From Mesaphorura yosii (taxonomy: Eukaryota > Arthropoda > Collembola > Poduromorpha > Tullbergiidae), in NCBI GenBank assembly GCA_009869945.1, contig WIXG01000194.1, positions 87,718-151,717 on the forward strand: a DNA stretch of 64,000 bases. The letters are read 5' to 3'. Both the position numbers and the translations under genes were made by a program. A model generated the notes under the pieces. The model worked only from the letters and a program-made list of their open reading frames with translations. It was not told where the DNA came from and ran no database searches. Shown piece after piece: positions 9,726 through 21,020 of the stretch. Positions within the stretch are counted from its first letter, which is position 1. Every line of letters starts with the position of its first letter.

Positions 9726-12190
9726 ATGGATTTCGGGCCGTATCTCTCCGAACGCAACACCGGCTGCTACAACAGTGTCCCCATGCTGCCCGTCCAGTCG
9801 GTCCCCGAACAGCACCACCCGTCATGTGCTACACCCAAATGCTGCCGCCAGAACAAACAACAGTGCTTGGACATGATGAAAGAACGCTGGAATACGCTGC
9901 GCGTGGACCCGTGCCAACCTCAAAAGGCAGAAGCATTTGACGCGCGCGGAGACCCGGCCAGCAAGTCTGAGCTTCGGACACAGTACAGGACCGTGCCAGA
10001 TGTTTGTGGGTTGCCTGAGTGGACCAAACGCGTATCTCAGTACAAGAAGGATTACAAGTTCCCCGTGTCGCATAATGCAGTTGTAAGTTGGCACAAAAAA
10101 TATTGATGACCAGCGGCTAGGCGTGCCATTCGAAGGAATTCAAATTGATTAAATGAATATCCTTCAGGATGTTTGCTGCCACGCTCCATGTCCGTGTCTC
10201 GACAAATTCCCAGAACTTCCTTCCAATCTGTCGTACCTCTGTACTCCGCCTCCCGCACCTCCCGCTCCGTTGGATGACTTGACCACGTACAATTACTTCT
10301 ACGTGCCCCATGATGTCCAGCCGCGTTATAGACATCCATCAGGACACTATGACCCCTGTGAATGTGCATTTGAGGGTACGTCCACTAATAATTAAGCTAA
10401 ACTTAAACCCGAATGGCACGTTTACGACATTTCTCCGTCCACAGAGTGCACGATCACAAAATCAGACTACACGGAGAAGGAGCCGATTCCAAACGGTCCA
10501 CCCTGCGCACAACTCACCCGACACGGTCTCGGGTCCAGCGATCAGCTTTGCAAGGAGTTTACAGACTCAACGACGACCGCGGAAGAGATTCCGGAGAAAT
10601 GCGGAGAGAAGCGGCGTCCATACTTGTCGAACCACAACTTACGAGTGTCGAATGCTCCAATGCGAGGCTCTGAATCCCTCACTCGATCAGATTATCCACC
10701 GAAGACCGGTGAGCAAGTTGGCTTCCCTGCCTGGATAGAAAATGAGTATCACAAGCCAGAGACGGAATTGGAGCGTTGCACAACGTACAAGCACTTTTAT
10801 CGGCCGTATCCGATCCCATTGCCAGTATGTCTCAAAGCCATCACACTTTCTTTTGAACTTCCGGTTCGGCGCTACCAACTGGCATTCTTTTTTACATAGC
10901 TTCAGTCTGTAAAAGTAGGCTCACCCTACGCAATCCCATTCTGCACGTTGAACAAATTGTGCTACTCATGTCATGACCCGATTCCAAATCAAAAACGCCG
11001 GTAGAAATGCGGGACAATGATCCCTGGCCTTATGTTAAACCAGAACCAATTCGTTATCAGGACAATCTACACGTAAGACACCCATTTTATGCAAAAAGGC
11101 GAAAATCAAACCATCGCTTCCTGTTGCATTAATCTTTCAGGTTGATCCTTGCGCTGATTTCTGTGATTTGACAATTTACAAGACCAACTATTACCCGAAG
11201 TCAATGTGTAAACGAACCGAAAGCTGCAAACCAATTCACGGCTACATCGAGCCGACAGTTCCTTTAAACGGTAACTCGTCTGTAAATATCAACCATTTTG
11301 ATTTTGCCGTTCGCGTGAACAAACTTGGAATTGCTTGTTTCAGACAATACCACCAACCGCATTTCGTATCGTGCTTACAATAAAGACGAGTATGCTGCCG
11401 CACTTGGAAATGCTGGAAACCCAAGTGGAACCGATTGGGGTCTATTCTACTGCCGTGAGAACGTAGACAAATGCCAGTCAAGATTTCTGGCTCCATACGG
11501 ACATACGCTCAAACCATTTCTTAACGTTAGTTCTTTTATTCGTTACTCTACGAAATGAAGTTCACAAAATCTGTCTTGAGAAGAATGTATGACTTGCTGT
11601 TTGCAGTCTCGTGACAAATGTCCATGGGGGCCATTCGACAATCGTTCCACGTACAACCAAGACTTTCGGTTCCGAAACCAAGACATTGTTGCAGGCGTGG
11701 TCGCTGAACGATGCCAGGAACCCAATGTTGCAAAGGGGGTTTCGCTGTCACGATTCGACTACGTGGAGCAAGTTGGGAAAAAGGCAGCGACAATGCCACC
11801 GCCCAGATCGAAAGCCAATCGCTGCATTCATCCCTGCAACATCAAACCCACCGACACTCTTTATCGAGTCGATTATCACGACTTCTGGAAACCGTAAGCA
11901 CAAGGCTATTAACATTAAGACACGTTTCCCGATTACATGAGAATGAGACTCTTGTTTTCAGAACGGAGCGATCGAATTTGGAACTTTATCGAGGCAAGCC
12001 AACTATTCGCACACGCCGTTCATCTGAACCTACACCGACGGCGGACGACGCAGCTGACGGAGGAGACTTGCTAGTCTTTCAACCAATTTGTATGAAGAAA
12101 CACGGGAAGAAATGCACGACAATTCACGGCAACGAGAAGCCAAAGTACTGGAAGTGTTCAAGCAGGAGGCGTGAACTTCCTGTCTCCTGA
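9726..12190 (+). CDS. SAXO-like axonemal/ciliary repeat protein, probably frameshifted in the fourth exon
   Basis: Exons are 9726-10082, 10168-10375, 10445-10824, 10900-11072, 11141-11270, 11344-11525, 11607-11893 and 11962-12190. The protein is Cys-, Tyr- and Pro-rich with recurring modules of the kind found in stabilisers of axonemal microtubules: ITKSDYTEKEPIP, LTRSDYPPKTGEQ, LTIYKTNYYPKS, and TTYKHFYRPYPIPLP. Such proteins sit inside or along ciliary doublet microtubules, in arthropods mainly in sperm tails. All junctions keep phase except within 10900-11072. There the frame entering the exon meets TAG at 11002, while the frame leaving it (MRDNDPWPYVKPEP) is one base out. A lost A in the AAAAA run at 10991-10995 would explain both. 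The family call rests on repeat style, not on a full match. Confidence 0.55.
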
Positions 12191-12352
12191 GCATTAGCGC
12201 TGTCGTGAGATTCCCTACTCTGGACAAGACATTCTCGATCGTCCACCGCCAGAAGTCAGCCACATCAGCAACGGGTACAGACAAACTATGTACCAGACAA
12301 ACGAAAGAAATACACTTTATTAACTTGTACAATATTGTTTACATGTCATCAT

Positions 12353-12358
12353 AATAAA
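12353..12358 (+). terminator. Polyadenylation signal AATAAA of the SAXO-like gene
   Basis: AATAAA about 160 nt after the stop. A minus-strand AATAAA also occurs at 12316-12321, so the 3' ends of this gene and SRSF1 may overlap. Confidence 0.5.
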
Positions 12359-12608
12359 CCATGGAATTAAGTGTGTATCAGAATCATTTAATTAGTTAAC
12401 TACAAAATATGCAAGTACTTCAAGTAGTGTAGTCAATTTTGGAAGTCAATAGTCAATTAACGGAAAATCAAATAAGAAACTATAATACAAAATCAACGTA
12501 TGTTCTTGTTTTTGCATCAATCTAGTTGTTCAAAAAAGCGACCACTTAATTAGGTCATAGCAAGCCTTAATGAAAACTAGTTTGGAATCTCTCGTCATGA
12601 CCTGACCT

Positions 12609-14551
12609 TCAGTCATGTGGCGAACGAGAACGCGAGCGTGATGGTGAACGGCTACGCGATCTCGGTGCCGGTGAACGTGACCCCTCACGCTCGCGAGACT
12701 TGCTGCGTGACTTCGACTTTGATTTAGATTTGGATCGTGGAGAACGCGAACGAGACTTTGATCTTGACGATGATCTCTTCGCCGAGCGACTGCGGCTACG
12801 GCTGCGAGACTTGTCGCGTCCTTTCCCACGATCTTCCTTCACACGAATGTAGCTTGTGTCACCCTGAAATGGAAATAAAAAGTTATAAAGATGGAAATGC
12901 TGCAAGATATTGAGTTAACGAAAATTACATTATTCAACCCACCTCGTGCGACCGGAACTTTGTGTCGTTCAATTTCTTGATGGCGTATCTCATGTCTTCT
13001 TCACGAAGAAACTCAACAACGCCAGTACCATCCTTGTAAGAGTCGGCAAAACAAACATCACCCGCTGGAGAAAGACAATAGAGCTTAGATTAATTTTACT
13101 GCAAAGACGCAGGCTGATAGACTCATAAGAGGCAAATTAGAGAATGGTTGTTACCTTCACGCATATGATCCTTCAGATCTTGCCAGCTCCCAGAGAGCGG
13201 AAGTCCTGTATGATTGAACAGCTATGTTAAGGGTGGGTGGTGAAATCGACTTACTTATAAGAACGCTAATTGCACTTGAACTAAATCAGGAGCAATTGCG
13301 TATGTCATCGTCATGAGTTTACAACCTGGTACGAACTTTCGTTAATCTGGTTGAAAATTAGGCAGCCGTTCCAATTAAACGCAGAATATTTCGTTGGTAG
13401 TTTAGCTTAACTCTTTAGTGCTTCGACGCGGCTTACAAGGATTCCGGAAGATTACGTATGAATGTGATCCTTAACGCTTCCTTATTTCGTCTATTCGTCC
13501 TCAACGCTCATGGTTCACGTCATTCCTTTCCAACTCAAGGCAAGCAAGGGTCACTCCGTATGTTCCTTCGCGCCATCCACTCCCGGCTCTCCCGGAGAAC
13601 GCGATTCCAGAAAGGGGCTCAAAAATATCCTTTATCTCGAAACTCGATTCGACTAAAAGTCCTCCCACGAGTGAAGTAGGTGAGTTGGCGAATTTATGAT
13701 CGTCCTTTATCCCGCCATGTCCCGGGGCCACGCGGAAAGTAAAACATCCCTCCTCGAGTCTGTTCCCCCAATGAGAAATCTAGAACTTGGATTCTCGAGA
13801 CCCATTGTTATCAGAATGGCGGCGAAAATGGAGAGCTCGTTAAATTCAAGGAGAAAGTAGAATCCCTCATTCTTTCCTTCCGTTCCATGAAATATTTCAA
13901 ATCCGTAACTCCAGTTGCCAGAGGAAGCATAAATATCCTTAACATGGCATAATGAGCTTACTTTATGCATATTTCAGCCAAAAGCGTGTGTTAATAGGTC
14001 AAACCTGTTATAAGTACGCGGTATTGTGACCGACGGGTTTGGCCACGTCCTCCGCCTCGATCAAATCTTCCTCCGCCGCCAAAGCCACCACGACCTCCAC
14101 CTCCACGATATCCATCGCGATCCCTTCCGCCACCGTAACTGCCACCGTCTCTGCGTCCACCTCTCGGAAATTCGACCCGAAGTTTGTACCCGTCATAATC
14201 ATAGCCATCTCGTTTATCAACAGCATCTTCCGCATCTCTAAAACAGGACGATAAGTTAACCTGCGTCTACAAAGAAGGCAGGTAAAAAAGTATCATACCG
14301 TGGGTCATCGAATTCAACAAAAGCAAATGGAGGGCCTGAATAAAGAATAAAAGACCAAGCTTGATTAAAATAAACTTCAAATGGGGTAGTACTGAAAGCT
14401 ATTGGGTCTACTGACCACGACGGTTCTTCAAATCCACGTTGCTGATCTTTCCATACTTGTGGAAGATATCTTCAACGTCTTTGCTGCGAATGTCTGGGGG
14501 CAGATTTCCGACGTACACGCGACAATCATTCTTGCCAGAGCTTCGAGACAT
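12609..14551 (-). CDS. SRSF1: Serine/arginine-rich splicing factor 1 (SF2/ASF)
   Basis: Six coding exons on the minus strand: 14551-14416, 14335-14299, 14237-14005, 13205-13155, 13064-12943 and 12863-12609, in phase, 277 aa. RRM1 starts at residue 11 ([24 protein letters not shown]2) and its RNP1 is [12 protein letters not shown] Gly/Arg-rich linker of about 30 residues follows. The pseudo-RRM2 carries the hallmark [19 protein letters not shown]. The RS domain at the C-terminus has many RS dipeptides but also an unusual run of alternating Lys-Ser. The protein binds exonic enhancers and recruits U1 snRNP and U2AF in the nucleus. A leader intron (14669-14581) precedes the ATG. The gene is divergent from the C2H2 gene at 15024. 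Confidence 0.97.
13206..14004 (-). other. Large SRSF1 intron between RRM1-linker and RRM2
   Basis: At 799 nt this intron is roughly ten times longer than its neighbours. SR protein genes often carry an ultraconserved poison exon in a long intron for autoregulation; I could not delimit one here. Confidence 0.5.
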
Positions 14552-15023
14552 GATTGATTAATGATTATGATTTGCTGTTCCTACAAAGAAAGGAATACGT
14601 CATTCAATTAACTTATTAAACGCTAGTTAAGGTTCAAGTGCAATAAATTGTTTGTGAACTGTTACTTACCTCAGACAGTGAGTAAGAACTCTAAGCAAGA
14701 ATAAACTTCTTGTAATTGAAGGTGCCGATGTCGTACGTAGCTGATTTAATTTAATTAACTTTTTCAATGCCTACTCGGCGTTCGGCGTGGTTGATGTGGT
14801 CGTGTTGTACAAAATGAACCTCACAAAGAGAAGGCAAGGCAGATGGTAACGCGACGCGTAATAAAATGCACACTTCTAAAGCGCCCGGTCGCTCAAAACC
14901 AAGTAAACATTTCAAGAAAAGCTCAGTAATGAACCCCGTTTTGCAGTTCAAATGAGGAAGTTCTCACAGGTGCGCAGAACGTAAACATTCTGCTGATAAA
15001 CTGTAAATGACGGCGAATCAGCG
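14552..15023. promoter_or_regulatory. Shared divergent promoter region of SRSF1 and the C2H2 gene
   Basis: The two start codons point away from each other, 472 nt apart, with the SRSF1 leader exon and intron inside. No TATA box stands out, as is usual for housekeeping divergent promoters. Confidence 0.5.
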
Positions 15024-17356
15024 ATGGCACATGTGAGCGTGTCAAACAATTTGTCCACGTGCCACGGCAAGGTCACGTCACTGTTCCAGCAGCAATGGGA
15101 GTCCGATTTACAGATGATGGAAAAGCGTACATTGGAACAGAAATGTCCAGGGTCAAGTAGCAGAAATCGTAGCTCCAGCTATGACCACGGGACAGACTTG
15201 AACGCTCCAAACTCAGCTGAATTCCTGAAGCTGTGTGATCGCGTGGATCTGTTGGAAGCCAAGCTCAGCGCGGTGAAAGCGGTGCTTGAGGAAGTGCTGA
15301 ATACGCTGAGTCTGAACAGCAGTGCCCTTGACAAGCACTTTCGTCAGTGTCAGAGTCCCGTGCCGGGTCCGCCATCCGAAGCTGCAAAGGCATCTCGGAA
15401 TAAGAAAGATAAGGAGGCTGATCTCTTGAGCTATCAAGATATACAACCGCAGCAGTATGAGCCGGGTAATCAGGACGAACAGGAGTTCATCGGTACGTTT
15501 GATGGCATCAATGAGAACGGGAGCAATTGAAATGCAAGACTGAGACAGAAAATTCACACATTGGAATTATATTTCCAGGTGCGGAGGATGAGGACGGAGA
15601 TGACGGCTGGTTGTTTGACGGAGTTGAAGCTGCGTACGACGATAATGAAGACGAAATGGTTGACATGAAGCCATTTATCGACACACTTGCGACAAATGAC
15701 TCTGAACTGTGGGAGCAAACAGAAGATGTGCCAAAAAGAAGCGTGCGTCCGAAAGTAAATACGAAGCCGGTGATGGAACTCAATAAAATTCAGGATCCAT
15801 TAGGACTAGGTAAGTACACGAAAAGGGTCTTCAGTGCCAGCAGTCCGTAATTCTGTCCGCGGTAATTGACTGAGGCGCTCTTTCGTAGAATCTCAAATGA
15901 GATGTCCACCACTGGATTCAAATTCATTGGAAAAAAATTTCGCAACCAATATGTTTGAATGCCCGGTTTGTCACAAAGAATTCAAAGAGAGAACCAAAGT
16001 GGAGCGGCATTACGTAGTACATTCCGGGGTAAATTACTAAGTACTGTGGTCGTTTTTATCAACAAAACACCGAAGCGTATCATCTGAATTATCAGAGATT
16101 GAACCTTCGCTTCTTGCTTGCAGGAAAGACCGTTTGCGTGTGTCAACTGCCAGAAGACTTTTACGAGGAAGGATAAGCTCACAGGTAAGTCCGTGCAAGG
16201 TTTATTCTACTCCGTCAGGCTATTTAATTTATGACTCCTAATTGCTGTTGGAACAGAACATTATAGATCCGAGCATCCGATAAATATTCCACCTGAGCAT
16301 GGTAAAAAAAAATATGCATAATAGTCTGACTTATTCAGAACCGACTGATGATTAGGGATTCCTCTATTTCCAGTATTTGAGAAGAAGGAAAAGAAGACAT
16401 ACACCTGTCCGGATTGTGGGAAGGTGTCTGGAAACAGGGGTAACCATGAAGATCATTTGAACGCGTGCCGAGGAAATAAGCCCCACATTTGTCCTCACTG
16501 TGGAAGAGGATTCACTCAAAATGCTTCGTTGCGCACCCACATTCACTGTGTTCATCAAAAAATAAAGCGCTTTCTATGCCACGATTGCGGCAAAACGTTT
16601 TCTATTTCAAGTAAGTTTCTGCCGGCCATTTTTCAAATTTTTCCTTCATCTGCAACCCCTCGGTTGGAGAAATTATTTTCCAACCTGATTTTTGTTTTTT
16701 ACAGCGAGCTACGAACGCCACATGAGGATGCACCGAGGTGAAAGACCATATGCTTGCAAATATTGTGACAAGATGTTCTCAGAGAGTTCCGCCCTCAGTC
16801 GACACCACAAGGCTCATGCTGGAATAAAGACTATAAAGTGTCATCTGTGCGATCTCACCTTTTACAAATGCTACGCCTTGAATCAACACATGAAGACTCA
16901 TACCGGTGGTAAGAACTTTGTCTAAACTCGCGTTATTTTATGGATGACGAAGGAAATGCTTTAATTTCAGAAAAAGAGTTTGCTTGTGACGAGTGTGGCA
17001 CTATGTTCGGACAAGTCGGAAGCCTGAACAAGCACAAACTCCTTCATCTCAATAACGGAAAAGTGAGACTCAGGAAAAGTTATCAGCGGAAGGCTCCGTA
17101 CAAACCCAGAGAGCCGAAGGTGGCTTTCATACCGGAGTTAAGTGAACGTGTCTCTTCATCACAAACTCAATCCAGCAAAGCATCTGGTGCGGGTTCTGCC
17201 ACTGTCACAGAAGAGCAGTTCGTTCTATCGGTGGATGACCAGATCTTGCAAAAGAGCAATCCCCTTTCTTTCACTCCTACGTCGTCAACCAGTTCATTCT
17301 CATTAGATTGCAATTTTGAACCGGGATTTCTGTTTCGGCGGCAGAGCCAACCATAA
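15024..17356 (+). CDS. C2H2 zinc finger protein with eight fingers
   Basis: Exons: 15024-15492, 15579-15809, 15889-16028, 16124-16184, 16257-16301, 16374-16610, 16705-16908 and 16971-17356, in phase, 590 aa. The N-terminal third has a short leucine-rich helix (LCDRVDLLEAKLSAVKAVLEE) that may be a coiled coil, then an acidic segment (EDEDGDDGW). Eight fingers follow. The first is FECPVCHKEFKERTKVERH; the third is degenerate, with Cys replacing the second His (CPDCGKVSGNRGNHEDHLNAC). The last four are regular with TGEKP-like linkers (HRGERPYAC). A basic and Ser-rich tail ends the protein. It is probably a nuclear DNA-binding transcription factor. No ZAD or BTB domain is present, so I assign no orthologue. 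Confidence 0.9.
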
Positions 17357-17457
17357 CCCTCAATTCAGTCAATGCTTTCTCAATAACTCAGTTTCAGAGT
17401 CGTCTGCTCTGCTTAACAATGTTTAACCTTTACTACATTAGATTTTTGTATTTCTAT

Positions 17458-17463
17458 AATAAA
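17458..17463 (+). terminator. Polyadenylation signal AATAAA of the C2H2 gene
   Basis: AATAAA about 100 nt after the stop codon, in sense orientation. Confidence 0.55.
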
Positions 17464-18124
17464 CGGGATCCAGAGAAGACCAGCCGTGCGAGTTCCATAA
17501 TTGACAAAATTATCAAGTCAGTTCATTCCATTGTGTTGCTGCTTCAAGGTCAAACTCAATGTTAATTATGCGTCATAATTCATCGCGAATCTGGGCTCAT
17601 GCTATACTAGCTCCTTCGATATAATTATGCGCAATTGCCTTGTTCTCATATTCGTCGATTTATCCTCATTATATGCTGCCAGCCTGAACTAGACATGTAG
17701 GTGATATTTATAGCTCCTTATGTCATTAAAACTTACCGAGAATTGAAGCTCTTGAAGTGTTTATACAACCTCATTCATAAACATGGCTCGATGACTCACT
17801 GCTGTATTTTGCTAAGTTCGTTCTAGAGACTCTGAGTAAAGAATTGCCTTGCCGGCATTGCATTGGTAAACACAGCTACGCCACGCTGCTACAGCTTACC
17901 ACGAACCAACGGAACCCTTTTCATTCTGCGTCTGGCTGGCTTGGCTTGGCTTCGTTTCGCATGGTCATCAGATTCCCGTTGGCTCCACTGACTGTGCTAC
18001 GATTGACGCATTCTTTCGTCATTTAGTCATTTTGCAATATTGTTGCTGTCTCCTGGAGTGTTCATCGTTCTAAACTGCGAATTCAATTGACACTGAAAAT
18101 CAAGATTCTCGAGACCGCGATACA
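17464..18124. other. Intergenic, 5' flank of annexin
   Basis: No coding signal. The stretch should contain the annexin promoter and leader; the open frame at 17844-18026 looks like noise. Confidence 0.5.
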
Positions 18125-19517
18125 ATGACGTCTTTTGAATACTTTGTAAGTAAGCGATAGTATTGCTTACCGTAAAATTTTAACTGTAGAATCGATGCAT
18201 CTGGTATACTGTAGGACCCAACAGTGCGTCCTGTGCCAAACTTCAACGCTCAAAATGACGCCAAGTCACTTCGGAGTGCCATGAAAGGACTTGGAACCAA
18301 TGAGAAGGTCATCATTGACATTTTGACCCAAAGATCGAACTTCCAGCGTCAAGAGATTATCGCTGCTTTCAAGCATGAATTTGGTCGTGTAAGTCCTTTA
18401 ATTTCTAATTAGGAGGTTGGTTAAATGGCCGAGACTGGAAATTATTTTCTATTATCAGGATTTAATTTCTGACCTTAAAAGTGAGCTTGGTGGGATTTTT
18501 GAGAAATTGATTTTGGCATTGATGGAAACTCCACCGAATTACTTGGCTCAAGAAATCCACAACGCTACTGCAAAGATCGGCACCGATGAAGACGTTTTGT
18601 CTGAAGTAAGAAAGCATGACCTTCTTTCAAGAAGTTAACAACTTCTATGCACATGTGTCAAAATGTTGTATTAGATCTTCTGCTCTCTGAGCAACAATGA
18701 TCTTGCGCTACTCGCCAGCGCGTACGAAGCTCGCTATGGAAAGTCGCTGGAGAAGGTTATTGAGAGCGAGGTTTCGGGAGACTATAAACGCTTGCTCATT
18801 CTTCTCGTCAATGTGAGTCCAAACTGTTTACGTGGGCAACTCCTTTAAGTTAATGTATGCATGACTATTTACACTATGCCGTAGCGAGTCCGAGACGAAA
18901 ACAAGTTTGTTCCGAATCGAGCTCGTGAACAAGCACATAATTTGTACAAAGCTGGTAAGCGACTTATCTTTTTCGGGAGAAATACTTCATGCTAAAGTGA
19001 TCCTTTCAATTCTGAACTATAGGGGAAGGAGTTCTTGGCACTGATGAGGAGAAATTCGTGGTCATGCTGACTCATGAGTCCTTCGATCAGTTGCGCTACA
19101 TTCTGGAAGAGTATCACAAGATTTCTGGAAAAACTTTGGAACAAGCTGTCAGCTCTGAGTTCTCTGGGTATTTGAAGACATCTATTTTGACAATCAGTGA
19201 GTGGCTGACCGGATCCAGCACTGACAAATTGCCGCGTTTCTCACATTGCGATCATATTTTCTCGTTTTTGTGCTTTAGTTAAATGCGCACAAAGCCGTGC
19301 CCAGTATTTTGCTGAAAAGCTGGAGAAAGCAATGAAGGGAATGGGGACGGACGACAATGCGCTGATTCGGATCATCGTATCACGTTCTGAGTTGGATTTG
19401 GGAGCCATTAAGAAGGAGTACCAGACTTTGTACCATCGCACTTTGTACAGCGCTATCAAGTCGGAAACTTCTGGTGATTACAAGGCTGCCATGTTGGCCC
19501 TGATTGGAGAAGCTTAA
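18125..19517 (+). CDS. Annexin (four-repeat, arthropod annexin B type)
   Basis: Seven exons: 18125-18145, 18215-18388, 18459-18605, 18675-18812, 18885-18954, 19023-19196 and 19279-19517, in phase, 320 aa. That is the usual annexin core length. The four repeats are marked by the type II calcium loops: MKGLGTNE (repeat 1), KIGTDEDVL (repeat 2), VLGTDEEKF (repeat 3, a variant loop) and [16 protein letters not shown] (repeat 4). [11 protein letters not shown] and [14 protein letters not shown] end repeats 2 and 4. The N-terminal tail is short ([17 protein letters not shown]), and its first seven codons sit on a tiny separate exon. Annexins bind acidic phospholipids in a calcium-dependent way at cytosolic membrane faces. 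The tail resembles the insect annexin B9 group, but paralogue choice is uncertain. Confidence 0.97.
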
Positions 19518-19896
19518 AAACTCGACTAACTGTTCATGTGTTCCAGCTCGTATTAACTTTTCATATTTTATTGTCTGATTCTAAGAACAACGACTTATTA
19601 AAATGTTGGTGCATTAACATTAAGTTCAGCAGAGAGTTTTGTTTTATTTTCGCAAGTACGGGATGGTATGCATTAGTCATGGTGATTTTAACTACAGTGA
19701 CAAAGAAAAAAGGTGTGTGAAAACACATGCACCGGGAATCCTTTAAACTCTTCGGTGATACTTCACTTTAACTTGAATGCAATCTGATTACTTTACAACT
19801 TTCAAGTGAGCAATTAACCGAACTACGGCGATTGCAGTTCTGACAGGAAGAAGCTTAGTAGGAGTCACCAGTAAGGCGAATTTAGTCAATTTAGCT

Positions 19897-20933
19897 ATGG
19901 AGGCAAGTTCGCCCCGAAAACCACCGATAATCGCACCAAAGCCAGGTGAGTGAATCAATCGAAGGTATACTAATCAGTCTGGGACTCGATTAACGTCTCT
20001 TGTAATTTTATAAAGATGAACGTTTTCGACTCTTTCAGGCGTCGTCCACGTCTTTCGCGCACTATACGACTACAACGCTGAGCAAGTAAGTTCCAATTTC
20101 TTGTAGCACACCAATTGTTAAACACGTAAAGAAATTACCGGAAACCTGGGGCAGGTTATTTTTTAAACTCAAATGTTTTAGGAGGACGAGTTGTCATTCT
20201 CCGAAGGTGACATCCTTTATGTGACAGAGGGCATTGATAAGGATTGGTTGAAGGCTCGATGTGGCACGAGACAAGGACTAATTCCTGCCAATTATGGTAA
20301 ACAAGAATCAGAACCATTGACTCATTTTTCAACATCGGGTCTGAAGCCATTTTACCGTTGTTGTTTTAGTTGAGCAGAAATTAGATTCGTTGGAGAATCC
20401 GATTCACGATGCTGCCCGCAGGGGAAACCTGGCCCTTTTAGCAGAACTACTTGAGAACCGAGTTTCACCAGGAAGCCTTGACTCTGCTGGAAACACTGGT
20501 TTGCACTGGGCCGCAAGAGGAGGCCACGTGGAATGCTGCCAAATTCTACTAAAGTATTCAACTGGTCAACAGGTGCCATTGACAGATGTCAAGGTAAATT
20601 GGTCCACCGTGTGTCGTACCGCTTGACTAAAATCTTCGTCCACCTAAAGATAATTTTGGCCTGATTCACTAGAACAAGCTCGGAGAAACAGCCCTTCATC
20701 TTTCTTCCTGCAAGGACCACCTGCCAGTTGTCAAATTGTTGTTGGAATCTGGTGCTAACCCTACAATCAGAAATCTGAACAATGAGAAGGCGCTTGACCT
20801 CGCACAAGAAGCAGATATCAAAATGGTGCTGCGGCAGAGTGAGTTGGCCGTGAATGACCAGGCGGGCCAGGAGGACTACGACTACGAGAACGATTCCGAC
20901 GATGATGATGACGGTGCTGTAGTTGGAGATTGA
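19897..20933 (+). CDS. OSTF1: Osteoclast-stimulating factor 1 homologue (SH3 plus ankyrin repeats)
   Basis: Five exons: 19897-19945, 20039-20085, 20182-20296, 20370-20593 and 20673-20933, in phase, 231 aa (human 214). A Pro-rich start (SSPRKPPIIAPKP) leads to the SH3 domain at about residues 17-72, with ALYDYNAEQEDELSFSEGD and the closing GLIPANY. Three ankyrin repeats follow: NPIHDAARRGNLALLAELL, SAGNTGLHWAARGGHVECC and KLGETALHLSSCKDHLPVV. The tail is very acidic (DYENDSDDDDDG), as in the vertebrate protein. OSTF1 is a cytosolic adaptor linked to Src-type signalling. The neighbour upstream is the annexin in the same orientation, 380 nt away, which looks incidental. Confidence 0.95.
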
Positions 20934-21014
20934 TTCGACTTGACTGTGACTGTTTTGAGTTTTAAGTATTTTCGCCACCAAACTTTTGTAATCAAGAGTA
21001 CGCCATATTCCTAC

Positions 21015-21020
21015 AATAAA
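21015..21020 (+). terminator. Polyadenylation signal AATAAA of OSTF1
   Basis: AATAAA about 80 nt beyond the stop codon. Confidence 0.6.

Noticed and set aside
12530-12829. Minus-strand frame of 99 codons, Arg/His-rich
   Set aside because: It is another frame of the SRSF1 RS-domain exon; the repeats force open alternative frames.
14026-14254. Plus-strand frames rich in His/Ser/Thr
   Set aside because: Shadows opposite the Gly/Arg-rich linker exon of SRSF1.
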